From Streptomyces sp. PCS3-D2 (lineage in GTDB: Bacteria; Actinomycetota; Actinomycetes; Streptomycetales; Streptomycetaceae), in contig NZ_CP097800.1 in assembly GCF_000612545.2 (NCBI RefSeq), forward strand, positions 3,325,001-3,389,000: a stretch of 64,000 nt of DNA. Direction: 5' to 3'. Shown here piece after piece: positions 54,380 to 62,232 of this stretch (position 1 is its first letter; each line of letters opens with the position of its first letter). Position numbers and translations under genes: made by a program. Below the pieces are notes generated by a model. The model was not told where the DNA came from and did no database searches. It saw only the letters and a program-made list of their open reading frames with translations.

Positions 54380-54425
54380 GTCAAGGAAACCTTGACATGA
54401 TCGACTTGTCAAGGATTCATTGACA
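54380..54425 (-). promoter_or_regulatory. Promoter overlapped by a four-half-site operator array
   Basis: Half-sites alternate in orientation: GTCAAGG-AAA-CCTTGAC (54380-54396, a perfect 17-bp palindrome), then TGTCAAGG (54407-54414), which with CCTTGACA (54390-54397) makes a second perfect inverted repeat, then TTGACA (54420-54425), which with TGTCAA (54407-54412) makes a third. On the minus strand TTGACA (54412-54407) is a perfect -35; 17 bp later TTTCCT (54389-54384) is the -10, 6 nt from the ATG at 54377. The operator therefore covers both hexamers. Confidence 0.7.
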
Positions 54426-54453
54426 CTTGGGTCCGGTGGCGACGAGCGGCGGT

Positions 54454-55833
54454 TCAGGCGTCCGGCCCGGCCCCCGTCATCCAGCGGTCCGGGCGGGCGT
54501 GGGCCCGGGAGGTACGGGAGCGGGCCGCCTGGTCGTACAGGAGCCGAGCGGCCTCGGAAGCCGACCGGAGCCGGGCGGTGACCGTACCGTTCGCTCCGGT
54601 GTCCACATGGATGTCGGCGACGCCGCAGGCGCGGGCCCACGGACCCTGAGAGAAGCGGACGCTCTGCACCTTGGCGTGCGGGACGATCTCCGTACGCCGG
54701 CACAGACGGCCGTGCCGGGCGGCGAACACCTCCGGGGAGAGCGCCAGGGCGTACCCCTTCCACCACACCGGCACCACCCAGCGCGACCCCGCGTCCGGGG
54801 AGCCCGAGAAGGACAGACCCGCCAGGTCCACCCCGGGCAGGACCCGGGCGATCACGGCGTACGCGGCGGCCCGGGAGGCCACCGGCACCAGGACGTCGTT
54901 CTTCGACCCGGCCACGGCGAGCTCCACGCGGACCCGGCCGCTGCGCCGCCACAGCAGCGGCTCCACGATCCGTACGGTCTGCACGCGCCCGGGCGGCACC
55001 GTCTCATGGGCCCGGTCCAGCATCCCGTGGTCCAGGCGCAGCCCGTCCGGGGACTCGGCCACCCGCCAGTCGTATTCGGTGAGGAAGCGGCCGGCGGTGG
55101 CCGCCCAGACACCGCCCAGCATCGGCAGCAGGGTGACGACGGCCGCCCACGGGCTGGAGCTGATCCACCACACGAAGAACGGTGCGACGATCCCGCCGGC
55201 GAGTGCGGCCCAGACGCCGAGGCTGAGCGCCAGCGACACGGCGAGCTCGCGCGGGGTCACCCGCAGCAGTTCGCGTTGCGGAGCCTCACCGAGACGTACG
55301 GCCTCCTCGGGCGCGAAGCCGGCGGCGCGGGCCAGGAGCTCGGCGCGCAGGGCGACGGCCTCCCGCTCGCCGAGGAAGGCCAGCTGGTCCTTCTCCTCGG
55401 CGCCGATCACGTCGAGGCGCAGGCTCGCGACGCCGGTCAGCCGGGCCAGCAGCGGGCGGGTGACGTCCACGGCCTGGAGCCGGTCCAGCCGGATGTGGGC
55501 GGTGCGGCGGAAGAGCAGCCCGGTGCGGATGCGCAGTTCGGTGTCGGTCACCGCGTAGTGGGTGAACCACCAGCTCAGGAAGCCGTACACACCGAACGTC
55601 AGGACCACGCCCACCAGCGTCACCAGCCGCAGGAGGGTGGACAGGTCCGCCACCCAGCGCACCGCCCGGTCGCCCTGCTGGGCGAGGACGCCGACGGTCG
55701 CGGCGATCGGCACCCAGGCGCGGCGCAGCGGCGTGAAGGGGTGCAGCCGGCGCTCGCCCGCCGGCCCGCCGGGTGCGGACCCGGCGGAGCCCGCCGGAGG
55801 GGAGCCGACGGGGCCGGGCCGACCGGCGCTCAC
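54454..55833 (-). CDS. PH-domain membrane protein, YdbT type
   Basis: Membrane protein of 459 residues with several bacterial PH (bPH2) domains. It has paired hydrophobic helices (LSTLLRLVTLVGVVLTFGVY, LAVSLALSLGVWAALAGGIV) each followed by a PH repeat (YAVTDTELRIRTGLLFRRTA, IRLDRLQAVDVTRPLLARLT, and later VPPGRVQTVRIVEPLLWRRS, EIVPHAKVQSVRFSQGPWAR). GTG 55833 overlaps the stop of the YdbS-like gene (GTGA), so they form a coupled pair as in Bacillus, where YdbS-YdbT proteins protect against some membrane-active bacteriocins. The role here is unknown. Confidence 0.87.
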   Translation of the reverse strand: MSAGRPGPVGSPPAGSAGSAPGGPAGERRLHPFTPLRRAWVPIAATVGVLAQQGDRAVRWVADLSTLLRLVTLVGVVLTFGVYGFLSWWFTHYAVTDTELRIRTGLLFRRTAHIRLDRLQAVDVTRPLLARLTGVASLRLDVIGAEEKDQLAFLGEREAVALRAELLARAAGFAPEEAVRLGEAPQRELLRVTPRELAVSLALSLGVWAALAGGIVAPFFVWWISSSPWAAVVTLLPMLGGVWAATAGRFLTEYDWRVAESPDGLRLDHGMLDRAHETVPPGRVQTVRIVEPLLWRRSGRVRVELAVAGSKNDVLVPVASRAAAYAVIARVLPGVDLAGLSFSGSPDAGSRWVVPVWWKGYALALSPEVFAARHGRLCRRTEIVPHAKVQSVRFSQGPWARACGVADIHVDTGANGTVTARLRSASEAARLLYDQAARSRTSRAHARPDRWMTGAGPDA

Positions 55834-56321
55834 AGGCCCGCCGACCTTGCCTCGCCGAGGGCGGCGAGCCGGTCGCGCAACCGCTCCGCCTCGGCCGGCG
55901 CCAGCCCCGGGATCCGGGCGTCGGTGGCCGCCGCCGCCGTGTGCAGCTGGACGGAGGCCAGGCCGAAGCGCCGCTCCAGCGGGCCGGAGGTGACCTCGAC
56001 CAGCTGCATCCGGCCGTACGGGACCACGGTCTGCTCCCGCCACAGCACTCCGCGGCTGATCAGCAGGTCGTCGGCGCGCTCCGCGTACCGCCAGGACCTC
56101 CAGTTGCGGCCGATGAGCACCCAGCCCCAAGCCCCCACGGCGAGCCAGAACACCCCGACCGCCGCCCACGCCGGGCCCACCAGCAGGCCGAGCAGCAGCC
56201 CGGTCGCCACCGCCAACAGGACGGTCCAGCCCACGAGCAGCGTCCGCCGCAGGGTGAGCAGCCCACCCGGCAGCCCGACCCAGCCGGGCTCGCCCGTCTC
56301 CCCCTCAGTCCCCGTATCCAT
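55830..56321 (-). CDS. PH-domain membrane protein, YdbS type
   Basis: Membrane protein of 163 residues: two N-terminal helices (TLLVGWTVLLAVATGLLLGL, AWAAVGVFWLAVGAWGWVLI), then one bPH2 domain (RADDLLISRGVLWREQTVVP, YGRMQLVEVTSGPLERRFGL). It is first in the pair with the YdbT-type protein and overlaps it by 4 bases. The ATG at 56321 precedes an acidic Gly-rich N-terminus. It is divergent from the orphan nuoD with a 95-bp gap. Confidence 0.87.
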   Translation of the reverse strand: MDTGTEGETGEPGWVGLPGGLLTLRRTLLVGWTVLLAVATGLLLGLLVGPAWAAVGVFWLAVGAWGWVLIGRNWRSWRYAERADDLLISRGVLWREQTVVPYGRMQLVEVTSGPLERRFGLASVQLHTAAAATDARIPGLAPAEAERLRDRLAALGEARSAGL

Positions 56322-56416
56322 CCCCCCACCTTAGGGTCACGGCGTGACGGCCAGGCAGGGCCCACCGTGCCCGGCCTGGTCACCACGCCACCACCCGCGG
56401 CTGAGACAATGCCCGC

Positions 56417-57559
56417 ATGACGGAGACCACGGTCGGCATCGGCGGAGCGGCGGAGAGCACCGACATGGTGCTCAACATCGGCCCCCAGCACCCTTCCACG
56501 CACGGCGTGCTGCGCCTGCGCCTCGTCCTGGACGGCGAGCGGATCGCCAGCGCCGAGCCGGTGGTCGGCTACATGCACCGCGGCGCCGAGAAGCTCTTCG
56601 AGGCCCGTGACTACCGGCAGATCGTCATGCTCGCGAACCGCCACGACTGGCTGTCCGCCTTCTCCAACGAGCTCGGCGTGGTCATGGCGGTCGAGCGGAT
56701 GCTCGGCATGGAGGTCCCCGAGCGGGCCGTGTGGATGCGGACCCTGCTGGCCGAGCTGAACCGGGTCCTGAACCACCTGATGTTCCTCGGCTCCTACCCG
56801 CTCGAACTGGGCGGGATCACCCCGATCTTCCACGCGTTCCGCGAGCGCGAGGAGCTCCAGGCCGTCATGGAGGAGATCTCCGGCGGCCGCATGCACTACA
56901 TGTTCAACCGCGTGGGCGGCCTCAAGGAGGACCTCCCCGCGGGCTGGCTCGGCCGGGCCCGCGCCGCGATCGCCGACGTCCGCACCCGGATGGACGTCTA
57001 CGACAAGCTGGTCCACGGGAACGAGATCTTCCGCGGTCGTACCCGCGGCGTCGGGGTGCTGTCCGCCGAGGCGGTGCACGCGTACGGCGTCTCCGGACCG
57101 ATCGCCCGCGCCTCCGGCGTCGACTTCGACCTGCGCCGCGACGAGCCGTACCTGGCCTACGGTGACCTCCAGGACGTCCTGAAGGTGGTCACCCGCACCG
57201 AGGGCGACTGCCTGGCCCGCTTCGAGTGCCTGCTGGAGCAGACCCACAACTCCCTCGACCTCGCCGTGGCCTGCCTGGACCGGATGGACGCCCTCCCGCC
57301 GGGTCCGGTCAACCAGCGCCTGCCCAAGGTCCTGAAGGCGCCGGAGGGGCACACCTACGCCTGGACCGAGAACCCGCTGGGCATCAACGGCTACTACCTG
57401 GTCTCGAAGGGCGAGAAGACCCCCTACCGGCTGAAGCTGCGCAGCGCCTCCTACAACAACATCCAGGCCCTGGCCGTGCTGCTGCCGGGACAACTGGTCG
57501 CGGACATGGTGTCGATCCTGGGCTCGCTGTTCTTCGTGGTCGGCGACATCGACAAGTAG
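56417..57559 (+). CDS. nuoD: Orphan NADH-quinone oxidoreductase subunit D paralogue
   Basis: NuoD-type protein of 380 residues (49-kDa subunit, quinone-site subunit of complex I), shorter than a canonical NuoD of about 430. Signatures present: [13 protein letters not shown] (22-34), [15 protein letters not shown], and the C-terminal [20 protein letters not shown], with the final [11 protein letters not shown]. The segment that reads TPRMDYL in Thermus Nqo4 is NRHDWL here: the arginine (R75) is kept but the quinone-site tyrosine is W78. No other nuo gene is adjacent. Streptomyces has a complete nuo operon elsewhere, so this is a second, specialised copy. Confidence 0.92.
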   Translation: MTETTVGIGGAAESTDMVLNIGPQHPSTHGVLRLRLVLDGERIASAEPVVGYMHRGAEKLFEARDYRQIVMLANRHDWLSAFSNELGVVMAVERMLGMEVPERAVWMRTLLAELNRVLNHLMFLGSYPLELGGITPIFHAFREREELQAVMEEISGGRMHYMFNRVGGLKEDLPAGWLGRARAAIADVRTRMDVYDKLVHGNEIFRGRTRGVGVLSAEAVHAYGVSGPIARASGVDFDLRRDEPYLAYGDLQDVLKVVTRTEGDCLARFECLLEQTHNSLDLAVACLDRMDALPPGPVNQRLPKVLKAPEGHTYAWTENPLGINGYYLVSKGEKTPYRLKLRSASYNNIQALAVLLPGQLVADMVSILGSLFFVVGDIDK

Positions 57560-57618
57560 CCGAGGCCCGCAGCGCGGCCGCCCGGGGGGCGAGAGCAGCC
57601 CCCTCCGCGCCCGGCCCG

Positions 57619-57647
57619 GCCGCCCGGGGCCTGCGGGCCCCGGCGGC
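57619..57647. terminator. Hairpin after nuoD
   Basis: CCGGGGCC (57624-57631) and GGCCCCGG (57636-57643) form an 8-bp perfect stem with a TGCG loop, extended by GCCG/CGGC across a bulge. Confidence 0.6.
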
Positions 57648-57686
57648 GCGGGACCGATGTCGGCGCGGCAGGGCACACTGGGCGGC

Positions 57687-57896
57687 ATGTCCCACTCCCC
57701 CCGCCGGTCCTGCCCCGCCTGCGGCCGCGACTGCGCCGTCACCGCGGGCCGCATCGCCCGCCACGACCCGCCCGGCGCCCGCGGCGAGCTGGTGTCCTGC
57801 CCCGGATCCCGGGCCCAGGTGGTGCTCGGCGCCTCCGCACCGACGCTGGACGGCTTCGTGCTGCCCGAAGTGCCGGGGCAGCTCCCGCTGTTCTGA
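57687..57896 (+). CDS. Small protein with zinc-ribbon-like cysteines (69 aa)
   Basis: A 69-residue protein with a C-x2-C-x3-C cluster near the N-terminus (CPACGRDC) and one more cysteine (VSCPGSR), possibly a small zinc site. It ends LDGFVLPEVPGQLPLF. No known family recognised. ATG 57687 is preceded only by a weak GGGCGG. It directly follows nuoD on the same strand after 127 bases including a hairpin. The truncated oxidoreductase remnant ends 40 bases further on the opposite strand. Confidence 0.6.
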   Translation: MSHSPRRSCPACGRDCAVTAGRIARHDPPGARGELVSCPGSRAQVVLGASAPTLDGFVLPEVPGQLPLF

Positions 57897-57935
57897 GGCG
57901 CCGGCCGGCCCGGAACGGCCGCCGTGCGCCCCACC

Positions 57936-58103
57936 TCAGCCCTCCGTCGCGGCCAGCAGGCCGATCAGCCGCGAGCTGCTCTCGGCCCCGAAGCCCGCGT
58001 CGACCCCGCGGCGGTACAGCTCCGCGTGCGCGGCCAGGATGGCGGTGTCCACGCCCGAGTCGGCCGCGGTGTGCAGGATGTGCTCGACGCTGGCCGCGCA
58101 CAT
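57936..58103 (-). pseudogene. C-terminal remnant of an NAD(P)-dependent oxidoreductase
   Basis: About 55 residues (VEHILHTAADSGVDTAILAA, HAELYRRGVDAGFGAESSSR, LIGLLAATEG) look like the extreme C-terminus of a 6-phosphogluconate-dehydrogenase-like enzyme of the imine-reductase / hydroxyisobutyrate-dehydrogenase type. In such enzymes this helical end carries substrate-pocket residues. The upstream part of the gene, including the Rossmann domain, is missing; instead the frame runs into the antisense of a TetR remnant. The ATG at 58103 is probably only an internal methionine. The stop codon is intact. It is the left half of a head-to-head deletion scar. Confidence 0.6.
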
Positions 58104-58136
58104 CGTCAGGCGCTGGTCCTCGCCGCGGTGGCCGCG

Positions 58137-58541
58137 ATCCACTTCGGCAACGAGGAGTTCGCCGGGCTCCTGCGCGCGGGGCTCGCCGCCCGCCCGGACC
58201 CGGCCGAAGCGGTCGAGGCGGTCACCGGCCTGCTCGCGGAGGCCCTGGAGGCGTCCGACTGGCGCGACGGCTGCCCGGTGACGGCCACCGCCCTGGAGAC
58301 CGTCGGCCGGCTCCCCGATCTACAGGCGGCCTGCGCGCGGGCCTTCGCCGACTGGCAGGACCTGGTCGCCGCGAAGCTCCTGGCGTCCGGCTACCCGGAG
58401 GAAGAGGCGCGCGATCTGGCGATCACCGTGGTCGACACCCTGGAGGGCGCGGAGATGACCGCACAGGTCACCCGCAGCCGGACCCCGCTCCTGGTGGCGG
58501 GCCGGCACCTGGCCCGGCTGGTGGCCTCGTACGGGCCCTGA
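58137..58541 (+). pseudogene. TetR-family regulator remnant, N-terminus missing
   Basis: About 134 residues match the C-terminal ligand-binding domain of LmrA/YxaF-type TetR regulators (NEEFAGLLRAGLAARPDPAE, AVEAVTGLLAEALEASDWRD, GCPVTATALETVGRLPDLQA, FADWQDLVAAKLLASGYPEE). The DNA-binding helix-turn-helix is absent: upstream of about 58137 the frame reads through the antisense of the oxidoreductase remnant. No start with a ribosome site is visible. TetR regulators of this type are often divergent from an NAD(P)-dependent oxidoreductase gene, which explains the pairing. It should be inactive as a repressor. Confidence 0.65.
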
Positions 58542-58592
58542 CCGGGGAGGCCTCGTACGGGCCCCGACCGGGGAGGAGAGGGGGCCAACCCC

Positions 58593-59600
58593 TCAGGAGA
58601 TGGCGGTGCGCAGCCGGACCACGTCGATCGGCTCGGTCTCGTCGTGGGCCGTCAGGTCGATGACCTGGCCCACCGAGCGGGTCTCTTCGGTCGGCGGCTT
58701 GAACTCCGGCCCGGCCGACTCATCGGCGGACTCCGCCTTGTGCACGGCCAGTGCCTCAGCTCCCACCACGTCGGCCAGGTCCTCGTTCTGGACCGCCTCG
58801 ATCGCCGCACGGGCCTGCGCCGCGTTCTTGGTCCCGAAGAAGTCGAAGCCGCCCTCGACCCGGGAGGCGGTACGCCGCTGGGCCGCGTAGGGGGCCACTG
58901 CGGCCGCGGGACGGCGGGCCGGTACCGAGGTGGCGGCGGTGGCCGCCGGCGGCGGGGCCGTGGGCAGTTCACGCGCGGCCCGCGCCGTGGGCAGCGCCCG
59001 CTCCTGGGCCTTGCGGGCCAGCGCCACCATGGCCGCGTGGGCCCGGGCATAGCCGACGGAGGTGGGCGCGCCCGCGGAGGTGCGCTCCTCGGAGACGGCC
59101 GGAAGCTGCTTCTGGTCGGCCGGGGCCGTGGGCGAGGACGCCTCGATCTCCAGCAGCCGGCCCTTCTCCAGGGCGCTGGCGCGCTCCGTCTCGGCCGTCG
59201 CGTACCGGCGCAGCAGGGCCGCGTGCTCGCCCCGCAGGCCGGCGAGTTCGACGCGCTTGGCCCGCAGCTTGGCGTCGAGCCGGGCCCGCAGCATCCGGGC
59301 CTCTTCGAGGTCGGACTCCAGCTCGGCTATCCGCTCGTCCGTGCGCCACTCGTCCTTGACCCGCTCGCGGGCGAGCTCCGCGACCCGGCGGCCCGCCGCC
59401 CGGTCCCAGGCTCGCATCACGACGGCGCCGGCGATCCCGGCGGCCGCGGCGAGGGTCGCGAGCAGCCTCAGCGTGGTGGCGTCGACGGGGCCGGCCAGCA
59501 GCCAGGCGGCGCCGGCGCTGGCGACGGACACACCGGCGACGGCCGTCGGCGTGAGCAGCCGGTGCAGGGGTTCGGGATTGCGGTGGCGTCCACGGGGCAT
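58593..59600 (-). CDS. Membrane protein with coiled coil and long disordered tail
   Basis: Protein of 335 residues. Two N-terminal transmembrane helices (about residues 18-36 and 42-62) are followed by a coiled coil (about 70-150: RVAELARERVKDEWRTDERI, AELESDLEEARMLRARLDAK, GEHAALLRRYATAETERASA). A Pro/Ala-rich linker and an acidic C-terminal part follow (FFGTKNAAQARAAIEAVQNE, SVGQVIDLTAHDETEPIDVV). This layout is seen in Streptomyces proteins linked to polar growth or cell-wall control, but the function is unknown. ATG 59600 has TAAATT 7 nt upstream without a ribosome site. Confidence 0.78.
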   Translation of the reverse strand: MPRGRHRNPEPLHRLLTPTAVAGVSVASAGAAWLLAGPVDATTLRLLATLAAAAGIAGAVVMRAWDRAAGRRVAELARERVKDEWRTDERIAELESDLEEARMLRARLDAKLRAKRVELAGLRGEHAALLRRYATAETERASALEKGRLLEIEASSPTAPADQKQLPAVSEERTSAGAPTSVGYARAHAAMVALARKAQERALPTARAARELPTAPPPAATAATSVPARRPAAAVAPYAAQRRTASRVEGGFDFFGTKNAAQARAAIEAVQNEDLADVVGAEALAVHKAESADESAGPEFKPPTEETRSVGQVIDLTAHDETEPIDVVRLRTAIS

Positions 59601-59697
59601 GGCCTGAAATTTACAGGGCGTAGAGGTCGTGTGGGGTACCCACCCGGCAATCTGTTCCCGGGTAGTTACCCCACATTTCTCCATCAACCAGTTGGCA

Positions 59698-60678
59698 CTA
59701 CTTCTTCACGAGGCCCTTCGACTCCAGGTAGGCCCTCGCGACGTCGGCGGGCTTGGCGCGTTCCGCGTCCACCTTCCGGTTCAGCTCGATCAGATCGGCG
59801 GTCGTGAGCGCCTTGGTCAGTGTGTCGAGCGCGGCCGCGACCTCGGGGGCTCCGGCGTCCTTGGCGTTGACCACCGGCAGCACGTTGTCCGCGTTCTGGA
59901 GCTTCTTGTCGTCCTCCAGCAGGACCAGGCCGAAGCTGTCGAGGGTGGCGTCCGTGGTCGTGGTGAGGACGAGCTGGTCGACGCCGTCCTTGACGGCCTG
60001 CTTGGCCTGCGGGGTGCCGACGCCCTTCGGGTCAATACCGGAAACTTGAATTCCGTATGTCTTCGTCAGCCCGGGCCCGCAGAAGGGACGGACGGAGCAT
60101 TCGTCGCCCGCCGCGATCTTCACCTTCAATCCCGACTTACCAAGATCGGAAAGGGACTTGAGGTTGTTCTTCTCGGCGAATTCCCTGGTCACCGCGAATG
60201 CGTTCTGATCGACCGCCGGACCGGCGGGCAGCACCTTCAGCCCGAGCGGCGCCGCGAGCTTCTCCAGGCCCGCCACCGTCGCCGCGACGTCACTCGACGC
60301 GACCGGAGTCTCTTCGGGCGCCTTCGGCCCGTTCACCTTGGCGTTCAGGAACTCCGCGAGCGTGGCCGCGTACTCCGGGACGACGTCGATCTCGCCCTTC
60401 TCCAGGGACGGTTCGTACAGCTCGCGGTTGTTGACCGTCTTGACGGAGGTGCTGTAGCCGGCGTCCGCCAGGACCTGCGCATACAGCTCCGCCAGCACGT
60501 TCGACTCGGTGAACCCGGCCGCGCCGATCACCAGGCTGCCCCGGCCGCCCCCGGCGGGGGCGGCGGAGGAGCCGCCGTCCTTACTCTTCTCCAGGCTGTC
60601 GCCCCCGCAGGCGGCCAGCGACACCGTCAGGGCCAGGACGCCCAGGGACGCGCCGAGGACGCGCGAGGTCTTGGTCAT
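59698..60678 (-). CDS. Osmoprotectant ABC transporter substrate-binding lipoprotein
   Basis: Lipoprotein of 326 residues of the glycine betaine / choline / carnitine-binding family (OpuCC/ProX type). The lipobox is LAAC with the hydrophobic core VLGASLGVLALTVSLA. The mature part has family blocks LVIGAAGFTESNVLAELYAQ, TVNNRELYEPSLEKGEIDVV, and DQLVLTTTTDATLDSFGL. It follows the two permease genes on the same strand. The ATPase is encoded on the opposite strand beyond the permeases. Uptake of compatible solutes under osmotic stress is the expected role. Confidence 0.93.
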   Translation of the reverse strand: MTKTSRVLGASLGVLALTVSLAACGGDSLEKSKDGGSSAAPAGGGRGSLVIGAAGFTESNVLAELYAQVLADAGYSTSVKTVNNRELYEPSLEKGEIDVVPEYAATLAEFLNAKVNGPKAPEETPVASSDVAATVAGLEKLAAPLGLKVLPAGPAVDQNAFAVTREFAEKNNLKSLSDLGKSGLKVKIAAGDECSVRPFCGPGLTKTYGIQVSGIDPKGVGTPQAKQAVKDGVDQLVLTTTTDATLDSFGLVLLEDDKKLQNADNVLPVVNAKDAGAPEVAAALDTLTKALTTADLIELNRKVDAERAKPADVARAYLESKGLVKK

Positions 60679-60710
60679 GGAATTGCTCCGTTCGGAGTGG
60701 GTAAGGGGAA

Positions 60711-61379
60711 TCAGCGGTGGGCGCCGACGTGGGGCAGCAGCCGTTCCGCCGCCACCAGCACGCCCTCCACCAGCAGGGCCAGGGCGGCCACGAGCAGGGC
60801 CCCGGCGACGACCTGCGGGGTGTTGTAGGTGTTGAACCCGGCGGTGATGATCCGGCCGAGACCGCCCTGCCCGACCATGGCGGCGATCGTGGCCGTGGCG
60901 ATGACCTGGACCGAACCCGACCGCAGCCCGGTCATCACCAGGCCGCGCGCGAGCGGGAGTTCCACCCGCCAGAAGAGCTGACCGCCGGACATGCCCATCC
61001 CGCGGGCGGCCTCCACCACCGAGCGGTCCACCTCCCGCATGCCGACGTACGCATTGGTCAGCAGGGGCGGGACGGCGAACAGCACGAGCGCGGCCACCGT
61101 CGGCAGGTAGCCCGCGTTGCGCAGCGGGGAGACCATGAAGAGCGCCAGCACCGCGAAGACCGGCACCGCCCGCCCGACGTTGGAGACGTTGACCGCGAGC
61201 GTGCCGCCCCGGCCCAGGTGGCCGAGGTACAGGCCGACCGGCAGCGCGATCGCGCAGGCGATCGCCAGGGCGAGCCCGCTGACGTAGACGTGCTCGCCGA
61301 GCCGGTGCCAGACGCCGTCCTCCCCGGCCCAGTTGGCACCGCTCGTGAGCCAGTCCCAGGCCCCCGTCACCGCACCCAT
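60711..61379 (-). CDS. Osmoprotectant ABC transporter permease
   Basis: Permease of 222 residues with about five hydrophobic helices (LALAIACAIALPVGLYLGHL, AVPVFAVLALFMVSPL, VAALVLFAVPPLLTNAYVGM) and the EAA loop (VEAARGMGMSGGQLFWRVEL PL region) that contacts the ATPase. It is the second gene of the minus-strand operon, 4 bases after the other permease. It has the OpuCB/OpuCD type layout. Confidence 0.9.
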   Translation of the reverse strand: MGAVTGAWDWLTSGANWAGEDGVWHRLGEHVYVSGLALAIACAIALPVGLYLGHLGRGGTLAVNVSNVGRAVPVFAVLALFMVSPLRNAGYLPTVAALVLFAVPPLLTNAYVGMREVDRSVVEAARGMGMSGGQLFWRVELPLARGLVMTGLRSGSVQVIATATIAAMVGQGGLGRIITAGFNTYNTPQVVAGALLVAALALLVEGVLVAAERLLPHVGAHR

Positions 61380-61383
61380 GCCC

Positions 61384-62091
61384 TCACGCGCCCTTCCCGC
61401 GGGCGGCCGGCCTGCCGCCCGCCCGGGTCCAGGGCGTCAGCATCCGCTGCAGGCCGAGCAGCAGCAGGTCCGCGACGAGCGCCAGCAGCACGCACAGCAC
61501 CGACGCGGTGAGGACCTGCGCCTTGAACGAACTGCTCACCGCGGGCGCGATGAGGTTGCCGAGGCCGCCCTTGCCGACGATGGAGCCGACCGTGGTGAGC
61601 GCGATCGTCGAGACCGTCGCGATCCGCACGCCGGCCAGCAGCGCGGGCAGCGCCAGCGGCAGTTCCACCTGCCACAGCAACCGTCCGGGGCCGTATCCCA
61701 TGCCGCGCGCGGCCTCCCGGACCTCCTCGGGAACGGCCTCCAGGCCGGCCAGCGCATTGCGGACCAGGATGGTCAGCGAGTACAGCACCAGCCCGGTCAC
61801 CACGAGCGCCGCCGACAGCCCGAACACGGGCAGCAGCAGGGAGAACATGGCCAGCGAGGGGATCGTGTAGAGCAGGGTGGTGAAGGTGAGCACGGGCGCC
61901 GACCAGCGCCGACCACGGCGGGCCAGCAGGGCGAGCGGCACGGCCACGACCAGGCCGATCAGGACGGACACCCCGGTAATCCACACGTGCTCGACGGTGG
62001 CGTCGGTGAGTTCCCGCGAGCGCGACGTGACGTAGTCCCAGCAGATCCAGTCGTTCGCCACCAGGCAGTTCTGCCCCGCCACGCGCCTCAC
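61384..62091 (-). CDS. Osmoprotectant ABC transporter permease
   Basis: Permease of 235 residues with the helices VWITGVSVLIGLVVAVPLAL, FTTLLYTIPSLAMFSLLLPV, GLSAALVVTGLVLYSLTI and an EAA loop (VREAARGMGYGPGRLLWQVE). It is first in the operon, in front of the second permease and the binding protein. The GTG start is close to a GGGG-rich segment. The divergent ATPase gene starts 141 bases away, so the promoter region between them can regulate the whole transporter. Confidence 0.9.
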   Translation of the reverse strand: MRRVAGQNCLVANDWICWDYVTSRSRELTDATVEHVWITGVSVLIGLVVAVPLALLARRGRRWSAPVLTFTTLLYTIPSLAMFSLLLPVFGLSAALVVTGLVLYSLTILVRNALAGLEAVPEEVREAARGMGYGPGRLLWQVELPLALPALLAGVRIATVSTIALTTVGSIVGKGGLGNLIAPAVSSSFKAQVLTASVLCVLLALVADLLLLGLQRMLTPWTRAGGRPAARGKGA

Positions 62092-62232
62092 CCCCCGCCC
62101 TCACACGTACACACGATCGATCCCACTGCCTTGGACGACCCTAACCCCCATCGCGGCAGATGGCCGGAATCCTTCGCACGAGGACGCCATGACCTTCACC
62201 TGCGGACGGCGCGCGTGAGGAAAGATGGATCC

